From the NCBI GenBank assembly GCA_964020155.1, contig OZ026550.1, positions 3,546,352 through 3,610,351 of the forward strand: DNA of 64,000 bases, read 5' to 3'. Both the position numbers and the translations under genes were made by a program. Below, one piece after another: positions 1-10,715 of the stretch (position 1 is its first letter; every line of letters starts with the position of its first letter). The stretch is from Chondrilla cf. caribensis. Its lineage: Eukaryota > Porifera > Demospongiae > Chondrillida > Chondrillidae. The notes under the pieces are model-generated. The model ran no database searches and was not told the DNA's origin. It saw nothing but the letters and a program-made list of their open reading frames with translations.

Positions 1-1
1 C

Positions 2-100
2 TATGGCCATGGCAGTTTTGGTGTCAGTCTGTCCTGGGGTTGTGCGCTGGAAGTTGTTGAACTGATAGATGATATTGTCAAATTGAATGGAGAACAATAA
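2..100 (+). CDS. D-amino-acid/D-aspartate oxidase, C-terminal end only (copy 0)
   Basis: The window opens inside the last ~32 codons of a FAD-dependent D-amino-acid oxidase gene. The visible part carries the family's C-terminal FAD/active-site signature (YGHG, then LSWGCA) and ends in NGEQ-stop. It matches the end of the complete copy at 18528-19592 almost base for base, including the premature stop that removes a peroxisomal signal. The rest lies to the left of the window. The similarity continues into the spacer, so this is a recent segmental duplicate or an uncollapsed allele of the 19.5-kb region. Confidence 0.85.
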   Translation, partial: YGHGSFGVSLSWGCALEVVELIDDIVKLNGEQ

Positions 101-1063
101 TTTTTCACCACAGTCGGTCTATATCGGCATTTTGTATATTAACTACCTTGTGAATTTGATTACATCCTTTATATCTACCTCAGTTTTATTTAATCATGTG
201 AAGCTACAAGCTGGAGTCAATACTAATATTATCAATAGCAGTTGTTTTGTTGGGAATTGTAACGAAGGTTATATATCAAAATCAATGACTATATTCTATT
301 GTATGTAATAGTGTAATACTTGTATTCTTGGACATGCTACACATGTTGATTTTATAGCTAGAAAACAAGCAGATATAAAATAAAATTGCAGTGAATATTC
401 ATTTATCCTAATCCCATTAATCTCAACCCCTACAAATCAAATGGCTGGATGTTCACTATTTACAAATTTCCTAATGAAAAATTGTGCTATCAGTAGTACA
501 CAGGAATACAGGCTGAAGGCGTTAATATTGCCCAATGCGAGAAGCGCCAAGGGTAATATTAGCACCTGAGGGCCTGTATTGAGGCCAAATGGTCCACCCA
601 TATGTCATATTTTATAAAGGATGATCGCATCCATTTGCACTGGATGTTCTTTCTCAAAGGTCTCTACAAGATGAACACTGACCAAAGCAAAAATGAACTG
701 ATATTTATTGGCAGCAACTGCAATGCGATGATGCTCTTGCATTTATTATATATTGTAGTTGTTTAACTGAAGTAAGTGTCTTATCATAGTAAATATTTTA
801 AAATACTTTGGATTAAACTAATTTTTTAATTATTATTCAACTAAACAATTAAATTACTAAACATACTATATTAGATATCATGCATAAAATATGCATGTGC
901 ACACCTAATATTCTCATAATATATGCAAGGATATATAAGGTGCCCCATTCGCTATAATAATGTCCGCATGCAAGTGAAAAGGGCCCTTCAGCCCCGTAGA
1001 CCTTGTCAAAGCGTGTGTTATCCCGTGGGCTATCCCTTGTAGTCTAGCTCGCTAGCCCTGTCA
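101..1063. repeat. spacer duplicated at 19593-21890
   Basis: This non-coding spacer is closely similar to the sequence after copy 1 of the oxidase (19593 onward). It shares a foldback at 507-580, the segment at about 705-741, and the stretch from about 760 to 1060. The other copy holds extra blocks (a ~0.6-kb RLE fragment and a 466-bp LINE fragment) that are missing here. I see no gene in it. Confidence 0.8.
507..580. repeat. short foldback element
   Basis: The left arm (ACAGGCTGAAGGCGTTAATA then TTGCCC) is roughly the reverse complement of the right arm (GGGTAATATTAGCACC then TGAGGGCCTGTA), with about 18 bases between them. A partly deleted copy lies at 20104-20172. It looks like a small MITE or hairpin repeat. 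Confidence 0.6.
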
Positions 1064-1422
1064 TACCGGAAACAGTCCCCCCCGTAAACCATCCCCCCGG
1101 ACCGTTTACGGCATTGCGTGTCTGCCGGAAACGGACCCCCCAGACAGTTTTCAGTCGTTGACGGTGAGGCGAAAACGGTCCTACCAGGCGATAAAGTGTC
1201 CCCCTAATTTCCTTCGCCCAATGTAGTCCAATTCAAGTCCAATCTACTGTACCATCTGGTTAAGGTTCTCATTTCACTTCAACTAAGAGGTAAGGATTGT
1301 TTAAAGTTGTAATTCCATCTTACCTAGCTACTATGGTTTCAATGGTTTCTGAAACGTTTTTTAATGTGTATGTATACGTATGTGTACTTTGTATCATTAC
1401 TTGATTTAACTATCAATCTGCA

Positions 1423-1577
1423 TATATACGAGAGTGTGGGGAGACTCTTTCCATCCAAGGATGTCAACTGTCCCCTAGTATCCATTTGCATGTATATGAG
1501 ACTATGGGGACTGTTTCCATCCATGGATGGAAACTGTCCCCCTGGTGTCCATTTGCATGTATATGAGACTATGGGGT
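1423..1577. repeat. 67-bp tandem repeat with a near-perfect palindrome
   Basis: About 2.3 copies of a unit that starts TATATGAGACTATGGGG and ends CCATTTGCATG. Within it, 1506-1542 is almost perfectly palindromic around CCATCCATGGATGG, with GGGGAC and GTCCCC ends. Confidence 0.7.
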
Positions 1578-1821
1578 ACATTTATACATGATGTTGTAAC
1601 AGTTGATGAGTTGATATAATGTTAATGATAATCCATGAATGATGTGGTGGCTTTGAGAAAAGTCATTTTCAATAGCACGCCCCTAGCTCCTACATGTAGG
1701 GCAATTGAATCATCCTCAGATCATATTCTTCTGGCATTCTGCAGCATGGATTTTTGTTAGTATGTTTGGTGAGTGTGTGCAGATGTGTATGTGTTTGTGC
1801 ATGTGTTCGTGTATGTGTGTG

Positions 1822-1828
1822 TGTCCAT

Positions 1829-1873
<45 letters not shown>

Positions 1874-1876
1874 GTG
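1822..1876. repeat. (TG)n microsatellite
   Basis: An uninterrupted TG run with TG-rich flanks from about 1770. It gives spurious Cys/Val and Thr/His reading frames on both strands. Confidence 0.95.
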
Positions 1877-2727
1877 TGTCCATGTACATACATGCATGTG
1901 CACCTGTATTGCGATCTTCACTACATTGTCCTCACCTTCATCACAGGACACTAAACACGAGATGATCAAGGATGTGTTAGGAGGTATACAGATCTCACTA
2001 TGAACGGGTGGTCCTGTCCACTACACCAGCTCTGTGGTGGAAGGGATTTCAGATCTCATATTAAACTGTGTTCCTTCCCCAGTTGGGTGCACCTGGAGGC
2101 CAACAAGTGCACTCTATATTCACTTGACTTTGTATGACTGTATAAAATGTTGGTAGCTCCAGATCTCAGCATATAATAGTATAATATTATATATTTGTTA
2201 TATTCTTATTGAATTTGAAATTATTGAATTATTTATATATAGAATGAATTTCCCATTATTATATAGTGTAATGGGGGAGATAAGATTTTATTGGTTTCAC
2301 TACTCATCATGTATGGCCTCCCCAATGCACATCTGCAATGTACATATACATATATATGCACTATTAAAAGATTGACCTATTGAACTCCATGATAATTATG
2401 TCTTTTCACCGTACATACAGTTATATATATATATATTTGCCGGGATTCGTGTGTATATACGTATATAAATGCAGTACATTATATCTACGTCTTTATTATC
2501 GTGAAGTGTTCGCAAAAAAATGGCGTCGTCTATCCAGTGAGATCTGTCATCTCACCCTCAAAGAGCGTTTAATTCACAATTACATTAATAGCAGTATGTA
2601 TAAAGCAAGTTCTCGTTTAATATTCATTGCGGTAGTTGCATGGGGACCCTTTTCGGTCGGGGAGGATTGTTTTCTCCACTTCGCGAATTGCCGTAAACGG
2701 TTTACGGAGGGGGGGCGGTTAACTTCG

Positions 2728-3300
2728 TGACAGCCCATCTACACACGCCGCATGGGCGTAAAGTGTGGAAGACGCCTCCCCACCCTTAACGCCTATAGGG
2801 CGTGTGGGGACGAGCTAGAGAGCTAGACCATATCCCTCTAGTCTGACGTAACCCAGACCCTTCCGGCCTCCATTTTATTACGGCGCGGAAAAAATGTGTG
2901 ATGTTTATTTTGCGATTTTGACATAGATCTAGAACTAGAGTTTCCCGAATTCCCATTCAATATAGCGAGTTTTCTGAGGTCAAAATACCAGTTTTTGCTC
3001 GACATCTTCCTTAACGCGTTGCAAGGCACGGACATCATGCTGAATATCGCCCAGAAATTCCATATGGTGCAACATCTTTGGACCCGGTAAAAATGTACCC
3101 TTGTGTCTATATTGAGCTCGGTGTATTACAACATGTACAATGCACGTACACCGCGAAGCTATAAATAGAAACGCCTTTGCAACAAATAACGCCCATATGG
3201 CGGCAATTGTTGGACTCGATTTGTCGCAATTCATGAAGTATTCGAAATTTGAATCCCGCACACCCAGAATCAGTCTCAGAAGAAGTTCTAGCAGTCAGTG
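2728..3300. other. spacer with an inverted copy of the oxidase start region
   Basis: 2740-2837 repeats the sequence just upstream of oxidase copy 2 (21950-22078), up to CTAGACCATATCCCTC. At 2862-2888, minus strand, lies the ~27-bp block that surrounds the start codon of oxidase copy 1 (18510-18540: CGCGCCGTAATAAAATGG, then AGGCCGG), here inverted. No oxidase coding sequence follows. I see no gene in 2890-3300. Confidence 0.6.
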
Positions 3301-3378
3301 GTAAGTGAATATCTTTTATTTTTTGTTCTATTGTTTCCGCTTAAATTTGTTATTACCATGTTCCCTATAATTCCACTG

Positions 3379-3720
3379 AAAGTTGCCTACGCTCACAAAG
3401 TTTTCTGCACTTGCAAAGTTGCCTACGCTTACAAAGTTGCCTACGCTTACAAAGTTGCCTACGCTTACAAAGTTACCTACGCTTACAAAGTAGCCTACGC
3501 TTACAAAGTTGCCTACGCTTACAAAGTAGCCTACGCTTACAAAGTAGCCCACGCTTACAAAGTAGCCTACGCTTACAAAGTTACCTACGCTTACAAAGTT
3601 ACCTACGCTTACAAAGTTACCTACGCTTACAAAGTTACCTACGCTTACAAAGTTACCTATGCTTACAAAGTTACCTATGCTTACAAAGTTACCTATGCTT
3701 GTGAAGTAGACTGCGCTCGA
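3379..3720. repeat. 18-bp minisatellite, reverse orientation
   Basis: About 17 head-to-tail copies of GCCTACGCTTACAAAGTT, with degenerate copies at both ends. It is the reverse complement of the unit that makes up the arrays at 12124-12789 and 16968-17632. Because 18 is a multiple of three, all frames stay open and produce fake repeat proteins. Confidence 0.97.
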
Positions 3721-3877
3721 AAACATGGTGATAGAGTACTTAAATTAGTACATAGTAGTATTACGTATTTTGTATCACATGTTCTTTGTTTCAATAATAA
3801 TGTATTTCTACTCCCTATAATATCATTAAAATAACAATTATTGTTTAAACCATGAATGTTCAAAGATGTCAGATAAG

Positions 3878-6800
3878 CTATTGTCCTGCACATTTACTGC
3901 ACTTCCATTGTGCCTTCACAGTTGGCATTCGTTTCAGCCCAGTGCAGTGTAGATGGTACCACCTTGAGCAAAAACTGCAGCCAACCCATTTCTCTATGAC
4001 AGTTGTCTCCTTCTGCCACTTCCTAAGGCACTTGGAACACACATTCTCATTTACTGTAATGTATGTCTCTGGATCTATGTAATTTAGTTAAAAGTATGGA
4101 GATGATATGGATACTGGGCTGAGCCACTTTTGATTGTAATGTGATGTGTATGTGTAGCTTGTAGCTGACCTGCAGGTGTGGTTCCTACTCCCAGCAGTGT
4201 TCGGAGTGTTCCTGTAGGGTCTGGGTTACTTTTGCTTGTTCCACTGTGTTCCTGATCTGTCATTACAGAATAAAATGAACAATTGGCCATAAAATAGTAT
4301 TTTCTATGTGATCTACTTTATACATGTATATAATCCATGCAATATGTATTCTCAAACCTCCTAACCTTTAGTTACAAACAGTTTCCTTTTCACTCGTTTC
4401 GATTCAGTGGAGCCAAGGACCCTCATCATTCTTTTTTGTGCTATAACAGTAATTGTAATCAACATAATAGTAATATCATTATGTATTTTCTGCTAATATT
4501 GCAAGTGCTAATTACCCTGTTACCTGAGTATGTTTTTGAAAATAAAAAGGGTTTCTTCAGTGGTTTAGGCGTCACTATATGGCACTCCCTGGTCCATAGC
4601 TTTATGGGTTTTCTTGGTGGAGTGAGAAATAGTCTGTCTGTGGTGGCCTATGTTGTAGAGTGAAGATAATTGTAACATTAATCAACATGCTGCCATTCTT
4701 TATCTCATAGTTACTTTGAATTCCTTTTGTGTAGCTGACAGGTTATAATCTGGTAGTATTACTCCTCCTCCTGAGTGGTTGAGTGGTCAGAGATAGATAT
4801 AATAATGTGTTATGTGTGTTTGTATGTGTGTACTTGCATGTATATTATAGTAAGCAAAATGTGAATCTATATGTAATTAATATGATATGGCGTTGTCACA
4901 GTGCTAATATACACACATAAGCTGCATGTTCTGATTTTTGTTAGGAACCTGTTATGTCCTTTTTCTTTTCTTTCCCCTTAATCTCCATTGTCTCACTCTG
5001 GCTGACTGATTCAAGTGCTGATGCATTTGGTAGGAATGTTTAATACATGCCCATAAATAATTGTGCCCATCTGTGATGTGTTAGTTATATATTGAATGTA
5101 CTTACCTGATGTACTTTTATCTGTCCGTGACTTTTTCTTTTTCTTAGGTTCCTTAACATTGGACTCACTCGCTATGTTTGATGTATGTATTTGAGGGTGA
5201 ATATGTGCATGAAAGTGCAGGGCATTCACCACATATGTATGTACTTTATACCTGTCTCTTTTCTTTTCCTCCAATTGCTAGGGAGCGTCTCATAGAGGAA
5301 GTCGCTACTGTCCAGGGTGTCCATCGGATCTTCACTTACTTTAACACCTACGTATGTACATGTACATAGTTCACCGAGTAATACTGTTTTTTACATGATG
5401 CATGCGTGTAGACCCACCTTTCCGTAATGGTAATATTGGTGAAATAGTACTGCTTGGTGAATCCAACTGAGCCTTGCCTTTAATTGGAGCTTTAGGAAAA
5501 CATTTGATTTGTTATATTCAGTAGATGTATATCTATAAAGTTTTGCATAATTAACTTACTGGAGTGAAGGACACTACTTTCGTAATCCACAACAGGTACA
5601 TTACTTCTCTCATTAGATTCTGTATTCCAGGAGAGGCGTGTGAGATTAGTGGTTGTAATTTAGTTCCTGCATTTCAAAGGTTACAACACTTACCTGTTGC
5701 TCCCTTCTTTTTCTTCCCTTTTCCCTTGTTTTTATGTACAGTCTTGGAAACTGTTTCACGTCCTGACGTGTAGCATTAAAATGCTCATAATGGTGCCCGT
5801 CTGTGATGTGTTAGTTATATATTGAATGTACTTACCTGATGTACTTTTATCTGTCAGTGACTTTTTCTTTTTCTTAGGTGCCTTAACATTGGACTCACTC
5901 GCTATGTTTGATGTACGTACATATTTGAGGGTGAATATGTGCATGAAAGTGCAGGGCATTCACCACATATGTATGTACTTTATACCTGTTTCTTTTCTTT
6001 TCCTCCAATTGCTAGGGAGCGTCTCATAGAGGAAATCGCTACTGTCCAGGGTGTCCATCGGATCCTCACTTACTTTAACAGCTGCATAGGTATATATAGT
6101 ATAGAAGGTAATCAAGATTTACATGACATGCATTTATGTATATGCGCATATTTGTGTGTGTGTGGGTGGGTGGGTGTGGGTGTGTATTTCTCTCTCTCCA
6201 AGTGAGATGTTCTCTACACAAGCTCCCTTTCTGTATTGTGTATACGTGTGTGTACATTCTTACATTGAGATAACATATCCGACACAGTACTTTGAGCAGT
6301 TCTGGATATCAAGGTCTCATCTGTTGCATTGAAAAAAAAGAAGAGGTGCATTATTTTGATCAATGGACATCCTACATTGTGTTAAACCTTGCAAGGTGCT
6401 CTTTTTCTGTCTCCTCCTTTCCCTCATCATCAGCCTTTCCCTTATGTGATTTCTAGTTGCTGGGGTTGGCAATAATGGTAAAACCTGCAGACATACCCTG
6501 CAACCATGTCTGAATATCTACTCACCTTGGGATAAATTTTCTATAAATTCATTGGGTATATCTTTATAAGGGATGCATGCACAACTCATGGCGGTGGTGG
6601 TGTGGTCCCTTTCAATGATGCTGCGATCAATACCTGACTTTAAAAAGTACTGTGTACCTCTACTTTTACATCCTTTCCTATTTCTTATTAGCGTCCTCAA
6701 TAGAGACTCCTCCACATGGTCAATTCCATATTTGTCCAGTAGTGTAATGAATGATGGAATCCTGATTCCAATTCCATCTATCTGGCCATCAGGGGTGTGG

Positions 6801-8915
6801 TAGGAGATGGATGGATTGACCACAGTAAGAATCTACAATGGAGTGATAATTGTTATGGCAAGCATGTATATACCATGTACTGTTGTTTCCTCACTTCACT
6901 CGTATTCGTAAGATGTGATATTTCAATGAGATACTTCCCAAGTGGGATCTCCTGAGGCTTCCTTATCCCCTGATAAGTGCAGATTAGAGGAGCCATCTCC
7001 TTGTTGAAGAAGTCCTTAACTTCAACCTCTTCAATGTGTACTTTCTTGGCAATCTATTGTAGGTGAGTTTAAGAATATTTATTGTGACCATATCACTATG
7101 ATGTTCCGGGCATAATGTTGCATGTACCTGCAGTGTCAACCACAAAAGTCTTGCATATCCAACGGCCAATCTTTCATCGATAGTTTTTGCAGTTGCTTCA
7201 ATAATGTCGTTCTTCAATTCCTGGAGGTCGGATGGTGGCAGCATCTCCATTTTGTGACCCATTCTGATGCAGGCACGAACAGCACCGAATAGTTCAGGCT
7301 TTACTCTGTTCACTTCCTCCACTGTGTCCAAGTTGAATGTTAGGTCGTGAAGAAAAGGGATCAGAGTGGCCCGTGCTATGTACCTAGTTCGAGAAGTAAG
7401 CATAGCATCAATTTTGCCATGTTCATAGTATAATGTCATGTACCTACGTATGTAGGTTAGGTTTTACATTAGTCTCATGTATGTCTACATGCATAGCCTA
7501 CAGCATAGCCAACTCACATACATGCGTACGTACCTTTCTTCTTCCTGTGCCAATGCTTGCACAATGAAATTGTTGGCACAAACTATGGGAACTGTCCTGG
7601 TACTGCTGGTCATTTTGGCTGATCCTATGATACCACCCCCAAAGCAGTTCATCAACAATGTCTTCAATTGCCTAACATCTGATGGGTCGTCGTAAACAAA
7701 GGGCAAACCTGCCCATAGCAGTCGGTTCAGCTGAGCATCAGTTATGTCCTTAACAACCCTACCCCTTTGACCCACTGATGCCACACACACTTCCGATGAC
7801 ACTGTCTTGCCCCTGTTTTTGGCTCCAAAAGCAATTGGGATATAGCAATTGCCGTATGTCTTCACCACACTTTCGTACATCAAAGAAATAATTGTAGCAC
7901 CTGTATTGTTTTTAGCACAGACAAAGACTATTTAAAGCAGTATCGACTTGCACTCTACATCATCTGTTCACAGTGAATATTTCACATGCCCTCAATTGCA
8001 CATGGATAAAAAGTTGTAACATTCTGTATATAATTGCATACCCTATTAAATACCATGTACGTACTTACTCATCAAGAACAGTGCACTTAGGATATTCTTT
8101 CCCAGACACATTTGCAGTAGTCTCACAACTTTCTTTAGTGACATCTTTGGTAAAGGTGAGTGTAATGTTGGTGGTAGGGTAAGGCCAATTGCTTCCAGGA
8201 TGCCTGTAAAAACATTTCATAATTTACTATCAACCAGACCATTTTATTAATCTTGTACCTGGTAATATTACGGGGGGATTATCAGGTGTTGCTCCCCGTA
8301 CATCCAAAATGGTCTTTTGATCAAACACAAAGATGTCTGTCTCTGGCTGTCTACCCAAACAAACAACAGCCTTTTTCTGTTCGTCTGAACTACAATAGCA
8401 ATGATTCACAGTCTCATTTCTGGTTAAAATTCAATATTCTTACTTGCAGGTCAACTCACCCTTGTTCACTGTATTCGTCCAGTAGATCCATTGTTAGCTC
8501 TTTTAGTCGTGTTTTGGAAACATTAAGCATAGGATGGCCATTTTCCAGAGCTAACTGAAGGACCTTATTTAATTTGTCTCCATTCCCAGAATTGAGAGTT
8601 GACTCCGACACAAAACATTCTCTGTAGGGGAATGAGTAATTTATAATACGTCAGATTATATCTGCAGTAGACCATGTGGTGTTATTATGTGCTGTGCATG
8701 GCTGTATGGCAACATTCTTCTGCTTACCCTATTTCAAGTCGTCCTGATGTTTTCTGTTTGACCTCTAAAATAAAGCCTTTCAATTCTGGGACAGGGCAGC
8801 CACTTGGTGGGAGTACCTCGGCTACAATGCGCAGACTTATGTTTCCAACTCTTTTCTTCTCCTGCTTTTCAACATAGTACATCAGGGCATTCTCATGATC
8901 TATTTCAAATCCCAT
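3878..8915 (-). CDS. P-loop NTPase (SF3/DUF927-like) with Lys-rich modules and C-terminal PHD finger; 17 exons
   Basis: I assembled it from exons whose GT/AG junctions all stay in frame: 8728-8915, 8460-8621, 8259-8389, 8069-8203, 7534-7900, 7128-7383, 6895-7053, 6526-6832, 5986-6081, 5836-5901, 5694-5750, 5252-5347, 5106-5171, 4949-5017, 4366-4440, 4170-4256, 3878-4074. The sum is 2514 nt, or 837 residues plus stop. Exon 5 holds the NTPase core: Walker A GAKNRGKT, Walker B-like LPFVYDD, and an Asn sensor in VPIVCANN. This resembles SF3 or DUF927-type plasmid/viral helicase-primases. Exons 9-14 encode acidic and KKKKK-rich segments (likely nuclear localisation). The last exon is a C4HC3 PHD finger (CSKC, CSFC-x4-H-x2-C, CSKC). 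From exon 9 on, the introns are phase 1. The family is not recognised. The NTPase assignment rests on motifs, so the biochemical role is open. The KDZ exons lie just upstream on the same strand. Confidence 0.8.
5060..6083 (-). repeat. tandem duplication of an exon pair inside the NTPase-PHD gene
   Basis: About 290 bp at 5060-5350 recur at 5790-6083, roughly 730 bp apart, with few differences. Each copy holds one 96-nt exon (DPMDTLDSSDFLYETLPSNW core) and one 66-nt exon (SESNVK-x-PKKKKKS core). Both exons are symmetrical (phase 1-1), so the duplication extends the protein without shifting the frame. The 57-nt Lys-rich exon at 5694-5750 sits between the copies. Confidence 0.85.
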
Positions 8916-9156
8916 GTTGTCACCGAAAGCCTACACTGAAATATGCTGACCTACGTCTCTACAGCCCTTTATATAGTGCTGGACAATGACCACAACCCTA
9001 CAATAGTGTTAAAACTAAATTTTGACAGTATGAATTTCATTGACAATACTGTTTGCCAAGATACCATTGAATTTGGTTGTGGGTTACAAAAATAGGTGTG
9101 CGTATAGTCATGGAATTCAATGAATAAGTAAAAGTGAAGATTATGGCAAGTGAATT

Positions 9157-10715
9157 TTACTTCTTCTTGGGCAAAATGGGTTTTTTTCCTCTTTGATGGC
9201 ATTTGCTAGTATAGGCATTTCTTCTCAGTACCATGCGATGTAAATAGAAGATGTGATGCACCTTGGACATAGAGCACAAAATGCCCTTGAATCGCCCTGC
9301 CCACGTGAACGTTTGTTCTCCAGCCTGGGTGTTGAACTCCGGGAAATTGGTCTTGAATGCTGTTGGATCGTACTTTTCCCGACACGTCTTTCCAATGTGA
9401 TTGGGAAAATGAAATTTGTCAATAATCTTCTCCAGATTCAACCAGGCGTAGTCCATTGGTGGTGGCAATGGAAGTACACTTTGGGCAACACGCAGCCTGT
9501 CCAAATTGCACATGTTGTCGTATGCCAGTGTTATCTTCTCGTCAGGTGGTTTCGATAGTGTAGCAAGCCAGTGGAGAAGAATGAAAAATACCTGGCTGGG
9601 TGATTCAGACCTAAGCAGGGAATGTGAATGTGTAAGTGTCATGTATGGTATTTGTATGGTATGGTAATGTCTGTTGTATCAGTACTAACGTGTATAGAGG
9701 TTGCCACATGTCTATGTGTCCCCCTGCTCGGACGACAAATTGATGCCCTCTTGACCACTTTCTCAGCTTCTTGGGTTCTCCCACATTCTTAGAACAAAGG
9801 GTTTCCGTGGTCACACTATGTGTGAGCAAATCAGGATGTTTGACCAGCATCTTGTCAATGCCTGTATGAAAGGGTAAAGGACAGCCTTAGTTACAGTGTA
9901 TCCCACATAAGTGGTAAACAGCTGTAGTAAACAAACCCATCCCTGCTGCTACCATAATGGGCGTATCGGTACATCAAAGTGCAGGTCTTGCACCGCAATG
10001 TGTATTTTTTGCCATTATGTGCCCCTTTCATGCTGTATATGGTAACGTCTGTGCTGTGGCTAGTCGAAAGGCTTTTACCACATTTTATGCACTCTTTTAC
10101 CGGGGGTGCAATGATGGTCTGCATGTCTTTTGATGTACTGTAGCTAATCATGTTGGCTATGTCAGTCCTGTGCATCAAAAGTGCTGCTGAAGATTCTGTT
10201 TCTGCCGTTACATGTACTGTTAATAACTTTGTCCTTTGCTCTGTTGACAGGGTTGCTGGAATGGCTTGAAGCACATTGCACATGGTAAGGAACTTGTTTA
10301 CTCCATGTTTAGCGATAAACCAGATCACCACTTCATTCTCTACATGTGGGTTGGACGATAGTTTATATGACAACTGTTACAGTACATTCCAATTTCTAAT
10401 TATTATTATAGCATGTATTTACATACATGTTGACATTATTATTATTATTATATTTTGTATTATAATATTATTATTTCTCAATTCTTGTTTAATTATACAT
10501 AATTGTAATGGCTTTTGTCACTGCATAATAAAAAAATTATTACCATTGATCTTGTCCAGTTTGCTCTTACGAATCTGTCCTAGATCAATCTGCTGCAGAT
10601 TTTGCATTGCTTTGGACAGTGCGTGAAGAACTTCAGCTTCAATTCGGATCTGTGCTGTTGGTTCTAATGGTACAGTCGTTCTCGCTTTCTTTGGTGCAGT
10701 AAAGTCCGGATTCAT
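9157..10715 (-). CDS. KDZ-like transposase (CxC5-type Cys cluster plus C-terminal catalytic region), possibly incomplete
   Basis: Minus-strand exons: 10544-10715 (ATG start, 57 residues), 9953-10373, 9690-9861 and 9157-9610 (stop). The last three join in frame. The first joins the second out of phase by my reading, so it may not belong or there is an indel. Exon 2 has a Cys cluster (CIKCGKS ... LRCKTC ... YRYAHY) like the CxC5 cluster known from KDZ (Kyakuja-Dileera-Zisupton) transposases. Exon 4 has the family-like run ESPSQVFF, YDNMCNLD and AGEQTFTW, giving candidate catalytic Asp and Glu. The protein is short for the family and I cannot identify the first catalytic Asp. It may be a truncated or domesticated transposase. 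The next gene downstream on the same strand (NTPase-PHD) starts 242 bp away. Confidence 0.6.

Larger units (their letters stand above)
1064..2727. mobile_element. ~1.66-kb insertion with inverted GTAAACC/GTTTACGGC ends
   Basis: Next to the paralogous spacer near 21930, this block interrupts an otherwise continuous match (left flank to about 1063, right flank from about 2728). Near its ends are inverted sequences: CCCGTAAACC ... CCGTTTACGGC at 1081-1112, and the reverse-complement arrangement at 2690-2716 followed by a G-run. No transposase can be read. The inside holds a 67-bp tandem repeat, a (TG)n run and AT-rich sequence. The best reading is a non-autonomous DNA transposon. The exact ends and the target duplication are not resolved. 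Confidence 0.5.

Noticed and set aside
87..308. 73-codon frame overlapping the oxidase stop, conserved at 19579-19800
   Set aside because: The two copies are almost identical DNA from a recent duplication, so conservation says nothing about coding; composition looks non-coding.
3298..3834. 178-codon frame of repeating VAYAYK units
   Set aside because: Same minisatellite in the other orientation; no sign of coding selection.
4337..4663. 108-codon plus-strand frame
   Set aside because: Overlaps, on the opposite strand, the 4366-4440 exon of the spliced NTPase-PHD gene; no recognisable domain.
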